DNA of 64,000 nucleotides from Planctomycetota bacterium (GTDB lineage Bacteria > Planctomycetota > SZUA-567 > H5-PLA8). The translations under genes were made by a program, and so were the position numbers. This document shows, one piece after another, positions 17,761-25,620 of the stretch. The notes below the pieces were generated by a model. The model searched no databases. It saw only the letters and a list, made by a program, of their open reading frames with translations, and was not told the DNA's origin. Numbering within the stretch: position 1 is the first letter of the stretch; the number at the start of each line of letters is the position of its first letter. The stretch covers positions 186,001 to 250,000 of the forward strand of contig JABTUM010000004.1 of the NCBI GenBank assembly GCA_015075375.1, read 5' to 3'.

Positions 17761-19656
17761 CTAGGGCCGCGGCTCTGTTAAAAGCTCCATCAAGCGCAGC
17801 GCTTCGGACCGATACGGGCTGGATTCGGGCACGCGCGCAAGCGCTTGGCGCGCCTGCGCCTCAAGTGCGCGCGCCTTGGCGTCCTCGCGCGCGGCCACGA
17901 AGTAATCGCGCAGCGAAAGCAGCGCCCGTGCCGATTGCAGGTGCAGTTCTGCGTCCTCCGGTGCGAGCGCCAGGGCTCCGTTGAATCGCTCCAGCGCCAA
18001 ATCCGGCTTGCCCGCACGCAGGAACGCTCGGCCTTCAAGCGTGAGCGCGCGAAGGCGTTCCGCCTCGGACACCGGGAGGCCCATCGAAGGATCCAGCGCC
18101 TTACGCGCCTGAACGGCGGCATCTTCGATGCGGCCCCGGTCGAGGTACATCTGAGCCAGATCCAGCCGCGCCGCCGGCTGAAAAAGGTAGCGCTCGAAAT
18201 CCGGCGCCGCGATCCCGCGTTCGGCGTGAACCATGGCCCGGTCCAACAGCACGGTCGCCGCGTCGCGGTCGCCGGATCGATACGCCGCTTCGGCGGCCGC
18301 GCGCAGATCCCCCACCAGGAAGAGATGCGCGTAGGCGCTGCGAGGCTCGCGTGCGGCCGCTTGCTCGAAAAGCGCGCGCGAATCGGCATACAACGAACCT
18401 TGCGCGTAGGAGACCCAACTCCAAGCTAGCGCACAACCGACCACGCCCGCGCCGGCCGTCCACTTTGGCAGGCGAGCCGTCAAACTCGGCAGCCGCGCGG
18501 CCAAACCCGCACACGTCAATCCAATCGCGAGCCAGAAGCCGGGCGCGCTCAAGTATGCATAGCGATCCTGCATGGCGAAGGTAAGTCCCACGAAATTGAG
18601 CGTCGGTCCCAACGCGACGATCGCCCAGACCCAGGCGAAGATAAGGACGCGGCGCTTGCTTGGCGCGCATACGGCCCAGCTTCCCGCGATCAATCCGTAT
18701 CCGGCCGCCGCATACGCCCAAAAGCGAACGTCTGCCAACGAGCGAATCGGATCGATGCCGTAAAACGCGCTGAGCCGCGCAGGCCACAGGAAGTTCTCCG
18801 TGTAGCGCCAGACGATTAAATGGTCGGTCAGGAAGGCAGACCAGAGGCTTCCGCCCAGCGGCGGCAACACCGCGCCGACACCGTCTTGCAGCGTGTAGTT
18901 CAGACGTCCCAACACGTAGGCTCCAAACACCCACGGCAGTAGTCGCACCGCCGCATGCCAGTGTTTGAGCGTTGTGCCGCCGGAGGGTAAATCGCCCAAA
19001 CGCGGGCGCCCCAGGCATTCCCACGCCAAGACAACCGCGAAGAGGCCGAGAACCGATGCCTTGGCCAATAGCGCCGCGATAAAGAGCGCCGCAGCCAGGA
19101 GGTGCCCGCGCCAGCTCGCCGCGGCGAAATATCGCCACAATGCCGCAAAGCCCAGCGCTCCGGCGAGCACGTTCTTGCGTTCGATGGCCCAGCAGACGGA
19201 TTCGCACGCCGTCGGATGCAGCACGGCCGCCGCCGCGACAAAAGCCGTCAGCACCGCGCCGCCGCCCAGCGCCCGAATCGCCATCCAGACACAAACTGCA
19301 CCCGCCGCATGCAGGAGCAGATTCGAAATTCGAATGGCCGCCACCCAAGCCTGTTCGCCGACCCATGGCTCGAGCAGCGGCGCGAAAACCTCACGGTCGA
19401 AGCGCCAGCTCCACAACGTCAGCGGATAATAAAAGTGCTCCCGCGCGTCGATCGACCAGGCGCTCCACCACTCCGCATTCGGCTGCAGATGCGGATTGTG
19501 AATGATCATCGCATCATCGTAGCGGCAGAAAGGAGCGTGCCAGCATCCTAAAATCAATGCCGGCGCCAGCGTCAGAAGCAGCAGGCCCATCGCCGCGCGC
19601 GGGGTGCCCTCCGCTGAACCGGCGTAGGCCGTCGTCTCCCGATCGAGGGCTGCCAT
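17761..19656 (-). CDS. TMTC-like polytopic membrane protein with C-terminal TPR repeats (copy 2)
   Basis: The 631-residue protein has about ten hydrophobic segments up to roughly residue 410, then a soluble region with TPR-like helices (RAMVHAERGIAAPDFERYL, LALERFNGALALAPEDAELHLQSARALL). A first-loop Asp pair (CRYDDAM, D47/D48) followed by YYPLTLWSWRFD and NLLLHAAGAV matches the TMTC/GT-C protein O-mannosyltransferase-like fold, where the loop acid is catalytic. This supports a possible lipid-linked sugar transferase. It begins 7 bp after the stop of its paralog and is the last gene of the fmt operon. Paralogy is clear from shared LAPALIL, NLLLHA/NLFFHV and HPTACESV/HPLGVEST blocks. The glycosyltransferase function is inferred, and the acceptor is unknown. 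Confidence 0.7.
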   Translation of the reverse strand: MAALDRETTAYAGSAEGTPRAAMGLLLLTLAPALILGCWHAPFCRYDDAMIIHNPHLQPNAEWWSAWSIDAREHFYYPLTLWSWRFDREVFAPLLEPWVGEQAWVAAIRISNLLLHAAGAVCVWMAIRALGGGAVLTAFVAAAAVLHPTACESVCWAIERKNVLAGALGFAALWRYFAAASWRGHLLAAALFIAALLAKASVLGLFAVVLAWECLGRPRLGDLPSGGTTLKHWHAAVRLLPWVFGAYVLGRLNYTLQDGVGAVLPPLGGSLWSAFLTDHLIVWRYTENFLWPARLSAFYGIDPIRSLADVRFWAYAAAGYGLIAGSWAVCAPSKRRVLIFAWVWAIVALGPTLNFVGLTFAMQDRYAYLSAPGFWLAIGLTCAGLAARLPSLTARLPKWTAGAGVVGCALAWSWVSYAQGSLYADSRALFEQAAAREPRSAYAHLFLVGDLRAAAEAAYRSGDRDAATVLLDRAMVHAERGIAAPDFERYLFQPAARLDLAQMYLDRGRIEDAAVQARKALDPSMGLPVSEAERLRALTLEGRAFLRAGKPDLALERFNGALALAPEDAELHLQSARALLSLRDYFVAAREDAKARALEAQARQALARVPESSPYRSEALRLMELLTEPRP

Positions 19657-19663
19657 AGTCGGG

Positions 19664-21523
19664 TCAGTTTACTCCGGCAGGAGCGACCGGTGCGTCTAAA
19701 GCGCGTAACATTTCCTGGGCCTCGCGATACGCCGGCTCGTCCTCGGGGATGTTGCGTAGCGCCTGGCGCGCTTCTTCTGTGCGCCGTAAGGCTTCCTCGG
19801 CACGCCCGTCCTTAAGCGCGCCCAGTGCCAATTGCTCCAGACAGCGCGCCCGATGCAGATGGATGGATAGCTCCGTTGGAGTTTCCAAAAGCGCCGATCC
19901 GAATCGATCCAGCGCATCGCCAGGACGTCCCTGCTTCAGCGCGATCAACCCCAGCACCTGCCATCCACGCCCCAGATCCTCGCGGTACTTCACCACTCGC
20001 TTGGCTTCCACGCCGCGTGTGATCAATTCGACGGCGCGTGCTTCGTCGCCAGCCATGTAATACATCTGGCCCAGGCCGATCAGGATTTTCACGCGATGCA
20101 GATTGCGTTCGAAATCCGGTGCGGCCAATGCGGCGTTGAGATGCTCGAAGCGTCTCTGCAGCAGCAGGCCAGCTTGCGGGTGACGCTCCCGGCCCGGCAA
20201 TTCGTTAACGCGAGCCTGAAATTCGTCGGCCACGAACAGTTGCACGTACGAGCTGTCCGGCTCTTTGCGCAGCGCGTCCAGCAGCAGCGCTTGGGTGTCG
20301 CCAAACAAGGCGCCGCGCTCCAGCGAACTGAACGCCCATACGAAACTCAACGCGCAGAGCACCAGCGCGCCCGACCACGCCGGCAGCGCGCCCCACGCCG
20401 TCGGAACTCGGTCCGCCGCGCCGCGTGCCGCGAGGACCAGCGCCAACCAGAAACCAGGCGCCGAGAGATAAATGAAGCGATCGTGCATGAGGTGACTCAA
20501 GCCAACCAAATTAAGATTCGGTCCCAGCGCCGCTACGAACCAAAGCAGTCCGAACACCAGCAGGCGACGGTCTTCCACGCGTGCGAGCGCATGCATTCCG
20601 CTGCAAGCGGCCAGCAGGAAGAAACCGCAAAACCAGACACGTCCGTCAGTCACACTCGTCACGGGCTCTACACCGTAAAAGAGGCTCAAGTCGATCGGTA
20701 CGACCAGGTTGAGGAAGTACTTCGCCAGAATGGGCAGATCGGTGAGCAGCGCGGTGAATAGATTGCCGCCGGGCGGCGCGCTGAGGGCCAGCGAGTGCGC
20801 GCGCACATTAAAATGAATGCACAGCGCGGAAACAATCGCCCAAGGCAGCAGGCGAATCGCCAGGACGCCCCACCCGCCTTCGGGTTTGAACCACGCGCCG
20901 GCCGAACCCACTCGCGGCCGGCCCAAGAGTTCCCAGACTCCCAGAACGGCCACGATGCCCAGCGCCGAGGGCTTGGAAAAAAGCGCCAGCACGTAGAGCG
21001 CCAGCGCAAGCGAGTATCCTTTCCAATCGCGCGCGCCTACATAGGCCCACGCCGCGCCCAAGGCAAAGCAACCGGCAAAGGCCGTCTTGCCTTCGGCAGG
21101 CCAAGCCGTCGACTCGACGCCGAGCGGATGAAGCGCAAAGGCCGCGGCCACGAAGCCCGCAAGCGCGGCGGACGCTCCCAGGCGCTTCAGCAAACTCCAC
21201 AAGCACAGCGCACCAAGCACATGAAAGAAGAGATTGCTCGCGCGCAGACCCGCAGGCCATCCCGCATCGCCCCAAAGCGCGCGCTCGACTTTCCAGCGCA
21301 GCATCGTGACGGGATAGTAGTTGTACTGTTCTTTGTGCGCATCCAAAACGGCCGTCCACGGCGTCTCGGGCTTGAGGGTTGTGCTGTTTAAGAACAGTTG
21401 GTGATCGTCAACGCCCAGAAACGGCGCTTGCCAACAGCGCAGAATCAGTGCCGGCGCAAGCAGCAGCGGCAATAACCAGCGGCATTCGCGCAGACTGCAG
21501 CAGCCCGTTGCGCCTTCGTTCAT
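19664..21523 (-). CDS. TMTC-like polytopic membrane protein with C-terminal TPR repeats (copy 1)
   Basis: About 619 residues. The frame is open much further upstream (to 21862), but the ATG at 21523 overlaps the fmt stop codon (ATGA) and directly precedes the first membrane helix, so it is taken as the start. The architecture is the same as in its downstream paralog: LLPLLLAPALIL, then a loop acid pair VDD (D39/D40), YYPVTMLRWKVE, NLFFHVLGAL, HPLGVESTAWPAEGKTAFAGCF, many hydrophobic segments, then a soluble C-terminal half with TPR-like helices (EEALRRTEEARQALRNIPEDEPAYREA). A GT-C glycosyltransferase role acting outside the cytoplasm is inferred from the fold. The tandem arrangement with a close homologue suggests paired or sequential reactions. 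Alternative: a membrane scaffold with no enzymatic role. Confidence 0.7.
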   Translation of the reverse strand: MNEGATGCCSLRECRWLLPLLLAPALILRCWQAPFLGVDDHQLFLNSTTLKPETPWTAVLDAHKEQYNYYPVTMLRWKVERALWGDAGWPAGLRASNLFFHVLGALCLWSLLKRLGASAALAGFVAAAFALHPLGVESTAWPAEGKTAFAGCFALGAAWAYVGARDWKGYSLALALYVLALFSKPSALGIVAVLGVWELLGRPRVGSAGAWFKPEGGWGVLAIRLLPWAIVSALCIHFNVRAHSLALSAPPGGNLFTALLTDLPILAKYFLNLVVPIDLSLFYGVEPVTSVTDGRVWFCGFFLLAACSGMHALARVEDRRLLVFGLLWFVAALGPNLNLVGLSHLMHDRFIYLSAPGFWLALVLAARGAADRVPTAWGALPAWSGALVLCALSFVWAFSSLERGALFGDTQALLLDALRKEPDSSYVQLFVADEFQARVNELPGRERHPQAGLLLQRRFEHLNAALAAPDFERNLHRVKILIGLGQMYYMAGDEARAVELITRGVEAKRVVKYREDLGRGWQVLGLIALKQGRPGDALDRFGSALLETPTELSIHLHRARCLEQLALGALKDGRAEEALRRTEEARQALRNIPEDEPAYREAQEMLRALDAPVAPAGVN

Positions 21524-22512
21524 ACACACGCGCCCAAGCGAGCGCCTTCGCGCATGGCGCGGCCGGCCCCGCGCAAAAATGCCGCCACGGGCATCGCCTG
21601 CTTGCCTGCGGGCTGTACATCCAGCAATTCCAGCGTGCCCGAGCCGCAGGCCACGCACCAGCGTTCGGACTTCGAACCGATCCCTGCGACCCACGCGCAT
21701 CCCGGTTTGGCGCCGGCGGGCCGTGGATCGCCGGTCGGCGTCGCGCGCGCCACGCGCAGACGGATCGGCTTCCCTTCCGCTGCATGCGCTTCGGTCCAGG
21801 CGCCCGGCCACGGCGTCATGGCACGCACGAAGCGTTCGAGATACGCGGCCTCGCGCGACCAATCGAGCGTGCCCGTGTCCTTATCCAGCTTGGGCGCATA
21901 GGTGGATTGCGCATCGTCCTGAGATTCGAAGCGTTCCGTTCCGGTCTCGACGATTGCGATCGCCTCCACAAAGCCGCGTGCCGAGAGCTCCGCCAAGGCG
22001 TCGTGAAGCGTCCCGGCCGTATCGGTAGGGCGAACGATCAAGCGTTCCCGCCACATCACCGGTCCGGCGTCGAGCGCGCGGACCATTTTCATGATGCAGA
22101 CGCCCGTCTCGGAATCGCCGGCCAGCAGGGCCGCCTGAATCGGCGCCGCACCACGGTGCTTGGGCAATAGCGATGCGTGAGCGTTCAGCGGATACTTCGC
22201 GGGCAAGGCCAGCGCTTCATCTTTGAGCAGTCCCCCGTAAGCGATAATGCAAAAAAGGTCCGGCTTCAGCGCGCGCAGCGCGGCGAGGTGGTCGGACCGA
22301 TTAAAGGAGGGTGGCTGAAAAATGGCGGAGTCCGGAAAACCCAGTTCGAGCGCCGCGGCCTTGACCGGAGGCGGCGAGGCCTCTCCGGATCGTCCTTTGG
22401 GCCGATCGGGCTGCGTGACCACCGCGACGACTTCGTGCCACGGCGCAAGCGCGTGTATCGCGCGGAGGCTGGGTACGGCGTAATCGGGCGTGCCGGCAAA
22501 GACGATGCGCAT
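21520..22512 (-). CDS. fmt: Methionyl-tRNA formyltransferase
   Basis: Fmt formylates initiator Met-tRNA using 10-formyl-tetrahydrofolate. The product of about 330 residues starts MRIVFAGTPDYAVPSL at 22512. The frame runs upstream to 22620, but those residues are not conserved family sequence. The catalytic Asn/His/Asp set is intact in LNAHASLLPKHRGAAPIQ and LAGDSETGV, and the C-terminal domain includes KDTGTLDWSREAAYLERFVRAMTPWPGAWT. The usual partner def (peptide deformylase) is not adjacent. Instead the stop codon overlaps the start of the first TMTC-like gene, which ties a housekeeping gene to two membrane proteins in one transcript. The promoter must lie in the 136-bp divergent gap with the oxidoreductase gene. 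Confidence 0.95.
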   Translation of the reverse strand: MRIVFAGTPDYAVPSLRAIHALAPWHEVVAVVTQPDRPKGRSGEASPPPVKAAALELGFPDSAIFQPPSFNRSDHLAALRALKPDLFCIIAYGGLLKDEALALPAKYPLNAHASLLPKHRGAAPIQAALLAGDSETGVCIMKMVRALDAGPVMWRERLIVRPTDTAGTLHDALAELSARGFVEAIAIVETGTERFESQDDAQSTYAPKLDKDTGTLDWSREAAYLERFVRAMTPWPGAWTEAHAAEGKPIRLRVARATPTGDPRPAGAKPGCAWVAGIGSKSERWCVACGSGTLELLDVQPAGKQAMPVAAFLRGAGRAMREGARLGACV

Positions 22513-22648
22513 ACCGCATAAGGATAGCGTGCAGCGAAGCCACGAGCAGCCGAGAAAACGAGGAACGCGAAAGCTCCTTTCCTGCCCGGGCTTGTGCGAG
22601 ATAATCGCGTGCGCATTCAACTCATGACTCGGCCATCAGGAGCCCCAC

Positions 22649-23716
22649 ATGTCCAAGCGCAAGTCCCCTCGCACCTCGTCTGGAAAAGTCCGGGTCGGAA
22701 TCGTCGGCATGGGCATCGGTCGCGCGAACGCGAAGCCCCTGAGCAAGAACCCGCGCGCCGAAGTCGCGGCGCTGTGCGACATCCTCCCCGCGCGCATGGA
22801 CGAAGCGGCCAAAGACCTGAATCTCCCGAACGCCAAGAAGTACACCGACCACTTCGAGCTTTGCCGCGACCCCGAGATCGACGCGATCTTCGTCGGCACA
22901 CCCAACCAGTATCACGTTCCGGTGGCGCTGGAGGCCGTCAAGAACGGCAAACACGTGCTCGTCACCAAGCCGCTGGCCGATGCGTTGGAGCCGGCGCGAA
23001 AGCTGGTTAAAGCGGCGGAAGCCGCCGGCGTGGTGAACATGATGTCCCTTTCCACGCGATTCGGCGGATCGTGCCGGGCGCTGGGGCGCTACGCCGCCGG
23101 AGGGTTATTCGGAGAGATATATTTTGCCCGCGCGCGCAGCGTTCGCCGGCTGGGCATTCCACATTGGAGCTTGGGCTTTGTCCAAAAGGGCGGCGGCGCC
23201 TGGCGCGACATGGGCGTCCACGTGCTCGACGCGGCCTGGTGGCTGATGGGCATGCCCGAACCCGTGAGGGTCCTGGGAGCGGCAGGCGCCAAGTTCGGCC
23301 CGCGCGGTGAGGGCTACATGGGCGGGAAAATGCCGCCGAAGGATTTCTATACCAAGTACGCCGCCGACGACTACGCCGGCGGCTTCATCCGCTTCAAGAA
23401 CGGCGCGGGGTTGCAGGTCGAATCATTCTGGGCCAGCCACCAGCCGGACGAACTGAACATCGAACTCTTCGGCACCAAAGCCGGCGCGAAGCTGCACCCC
23501 ACGACTGTTTACCGCACCGTCGATTACGTGAACTCCGACGAAACCATCTACTTGCCCAAAGACCCCAACGGCTTCGATACCCTCACCGCGCATTGGGTCG
23601 ACTGCATCCTCGACGGCATTCCCTGCGAAGCGCCTCTCCGCCATGGGCTGCTCGTGCAGGAAATGATGGAAGCACTGCTCGACAGCGCCGAGCGCGGGAA
23701 GGAAGTGCGGCTGTAA
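22649..23716 (+). CDS. Gfo/Idh/MocA-family NAD(P)-dependent oxidoreductase
   Basis: This 355-residue dehydrogenase-like protein has an N-terminal Rossmann fold with GIVGMGIGRANAK (residues about 18-30) and the strand FVGTPNQYHVPVALEAVKNGKHVLVTKPLAD, where the family EKP motif is TKP. The C-terminal alpha/beta domain contains GAWRDMGVHVLDAAWWLMG, with the conserved Asp/His pair of the active site. Members oxidise or epimerise sugars, inositols and related polyols. Gfo/Idh/MocA paralogs are strongly expanded in Planctomycetota-type genomes, so the specific substrate cannot be named. There is no Tat signal; the basic N-terminus (MSKRKSPRTSSGK) lacks a hydrophobic core, so the enzyme is probably cytoplasmic. 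It is transcribed alone and ends in a strong hairpin. Confidence 0.88.
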   Translation: MSKRKSPRTSSGKVRVGIVGMGIGRANAKPLSKNPRAEVAALCDILPARMDEAAKDLNLPNAKKYTDHFELCRDPEIDAIFVGTPNQYHVPVALEAVKNGKHVLVTKPLADALEPARKLVKAAEAAGVVNMMSLSTRFGGSCRALGRYAAGGLFGEIYFARARSVRRLGIPHWSLGFVQKGGGAWRDMGVHVLDAAWWLMGMPEPVRVLGAAGAKFGPRGEGYMGGKMPPKDFYTKYAADDYAGGFIRFKNGAGLQVESFWASHQPDELNIELFGTKAGAKLHPTTVYRTVDYVNSDETIYLPKDPNGFDTLTAHWVDCILDGIPCEAPLRHGLLVQEMMEALLDSAERGKEVRL

Positions 23717-23745
23717 ATTCGAAGCGTTTGCAGGATGAGGGAATG

Positions 23746-23807
23746 GCCGAGTAACGAGTAATAAACAGCAAAACACCCGTGCCGTTCATTACTCGTTACG
23801 ATTCGGC
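23746..23807. terminator. Long hairpin between convergent genes, probable terminator
   Basis: GTAACGAGTAATAAAC (23751-23766) pairs with GTTCATTACTCGTTAC (23784-23799) with a single mismatch, around a 17-nt loop. After a 3-nt bulge, GCCGA (23746-23750) also pairs with TCGGC (23803-23807). On the plus strand the stem is followed by the T-rich TTTCCTATTTCTTT. It starts 30 bp after the oxidoreductase stop codon and abuts the stop of the convergent nucleoside hydrolase gene, so it may serve both transcripts. The unusually long AT-mixed stem also resembles a small palindromic repeat element. Confidence 0.65.
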
Positions 23808-23811
23808 TTTC

Positions 23812-24732
23812 CTATTTCTTTCCGCACGTCCCGAAGTAGTGCTCGAAGAACGCCTCGGCCTTCACTTCCAGGCAGATCTTATGCGGCTTCTCCTGCGCGC
23901 CCGAGTTGAAGTGCGTCATGCCTTGCGCATGGTCGCTCTTCAATTCGACGTTCACCAACCCGTCCTGGTACGAGCACAGCTCCGGCTCGAAGACCAGCGC
24001 TCCGGCGAGCGGATCGTGGAAGGTGACGAGGTGGACTTTCTCTGCCCAGACTTCGGTCATTGCCGCGACGACGCTCAACGGACCGCCAGTTTGGTTGAAG
24101 CGCTTCACGCATTCGGTGGAATCCATGCGGCAGTGCGTGGTCACGTCAAGCCCCACCGAGAGGTGCTCGGCCGGCCGCGCGCGGTAGACGCATGCCGTGG
24201 CCACCGGATCGCAGATCGCGTTCCACTCGCGCCAGCCCATGGGTCGCGAACCGCGATTGGTGAAGACGCCACACATCAGCACCAGCCGCTTGAGCAGGCT
24301 GGGAATTTCGGGATCCATGGCGAACAGGAGCCCCAAGTTGGTCATAGGTCCAACGGCCAGCAGCGTGATCTCGCCCGGCCGCGCACGGATCTGCTCGCGC
24401 AGGAAACCCACGGCCTCGCCGGCGCGAAACTCTTCAGGTGGAGTGTGCTTAAACCGGGGCAGCACCGCCGCCTGCGGGCAGGAATCCTGGACCGGACCCA
24501 GATTGATCCCGCTGCGCGTGCCAGCACGAATAGGGATATCCGTCCGACCCGCCGCCCGGCAGACCGCATCCGCTAACGCCGCGCGCTGCTGCACCGGACC
24601 GCTCACCGTGGTCACGCCCAGCAGTTTGCAACGCGGTTGCTTCAGGAGGTACGCGAGGCAGACTGCGTCGTCGATGTCGTTGCCGATATCCGTGTCGAAC
24701 AAAATGGGAACCGAATCATTCGTGGCGCTCAT
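23812..24732 (-). CDS. Inosine/uridine-preferring nucleoside hydrolase family protein
   Basis: The enzyme family hydrolyses the N-glycosidic bond of ribonucleosides for purine or pyrimidine salvage. The calcium-binding signature ILFDTDIGNDIDDA sits at residues 10-23. TTVSGP, AVGPMTNLGLLFA and FHDPLAGALVF (the C-terminal Asp ligand) complete the active-site set. The frame extends to 24777, but the ATG at 24732 (MSATNDSV) has AGGAG about 9 bases upstream and gives the standard N-terminus, about 306 residues. Substrate preference cannot be told from sequence. Planctomycete genomes carry many relatives that may act on other glycosides. It stands alone, convergent with the oxidoreductase. Confidence 0.9.
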   Translation of the reverse strand: MSATNDSVPILFDTDIGNDIDDAVCLAYLLKQPRCKLLGVTTVSGPVQQRAALADAVCRAAGRTDIPIRAGTRSGINLGPVQDSCPQAAVLPRFKHTPPEEFRAGEAVGFLREQIRARPGEITLLAVGPMTNLGLLFAMDPEIPSLLKRLVLMCGVFTNRGSRPMGWREWNAICDPVATACVYRARPAEHLSVGLDVTTHCRMDSTECVKRFNQTGGPLSVVAAMTEVWAEKVHLVTFHDPLAGALVFEPELCSYQDGLVNVELKSDHAQGMTHFNSGAQEKPHKICLEVKAEAFFEHYFGTCGKK

Positions 24733-24903
24733 TTCGGGCGAAGCTCCTGGCGATCGCGGTCCGGCTACGGGGCTCATAGGACGATTCGATGAGCCTAGGG
24801 CCGTAGGCGCCGCGCCGCTGGTCCTGATGCATTCAAATTAGCTCATGAAAGCAGAACCGCCAGATGACGCTTCGACGGTCTTATAGCACAAAATAACGGA
24901 GAC

Positions 24904-25539
24904 TTAGAACTCCGCGTCCGTTTTGGCGGCGGGATCTGGAGCGGGACTTTCGACCGGTTCGTTCGGGTCGACGAACGGCTTCCATTCGGCTCCCTGCAAG
25001 GCCGGCGGGACAACATAATCTATCGAAGTAAGCTGGCCGTCATCCGCGAAGCGAACGACCACCGCGGCATCCTGTTTTCTGATCTTCGAATAAAAATAGG
25101 CCCAAGCCTGCTCCCCTTCACGAGCGGACTCCAGATCCGGCGTTCCGAGATAATCGAGCATGTGATTGCGTGTAAGGTAGGATTGATTGAGCATGGTCTG
25201 CTCGATGTACTTCACAAGGGCTTCGAATTGCGCCCCCTTACGCTGCGGCCCTTCGGCTTGAAGATACGTTTGTTTCATAATGGCCACCGAATTCCACGCA
25301 AACGTTGGAGCGGGGGCAGGCGCCTTCCCGGTATTCCAGAGGGGGGTTGGCGCGGCGGCATTCCAGACGCTCGCGGGCGAACTGACCTCTTGCGCCGAAC
25401 GGAACCAATACACCAGCACGCCCACTAAAAGCAGCAGCAGAAACGCCTGCAGCAGCAACCACGTGCGCCGCTGCTGGTGCAATCGTTCCAATTCGATTCG
25501 CTGTGCCGAAGCGGTCTGAAGTTCGTAATTCATGCGCAA
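24904..25539 (-). CDS. Single-pass membrane protein with BamE/SmpA-like C-terminal domain (unknown)
   Basis: No named family was recognised with certainty. The 211-residue protein has a short N-terminal region rich in polar residues (RIELERLHQQRRT), one membrane segment at about residues 29-46 (LLLQAFLLLLLVGVLVYW), then a Pro/Ala-rich stretch and a small C-terminal domain. The domain reads TRNHMLDYLGTPD ... AWAYFYSKIRKQDAAVVVRF ... LTSIDY. That is the strand/turn pattern of SmpA/OmlA (BamE)-like folds, in which a GxPD turn is followed by a W-x-Y strand. The anchor is not a lipobox, so it would be an inner-membrane-tethered periplasmic domain. It lies 81 bp downstream of putA and may be co-transcribed. 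Function unknown. Confidence 0.6.
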   Translation of the reverse strand: MRMNYELQTASAQRIELERLHQQRRTWLLLQAFLLLLLVGVLVYWFRSAQEVSSPASVWNAAAPTPLWNTGKAPAPAPTFAWNSVAIMKQTYLQAEGPQRKGAQFEALVKYIEQTMLNQSYLTRNHMLDYLGTPDLESAREGEQAWAYFYSKIRKQDAAVVVRFADDGQLTSIDYVVPPALQGAEWKPFVDPNEPVESPAPDPAAKTDAEF

Positions 25540-25620
25540 GCGATCTCGGCACGGCGCGGCATTAAAGCGGCCACAGGTCTATATCTTAACGGTAGACGGC
25601 AAGTTCTTTCGACCGGAAGG

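Noticed and set aside
19664..21862. Longer form of the first TMTC-like protein
   Set aside because: The extra 113 residues are Arg-rich and antisense-like over fmt; the ATG overlapping the fmt stop gives a natural start just before the first helix.
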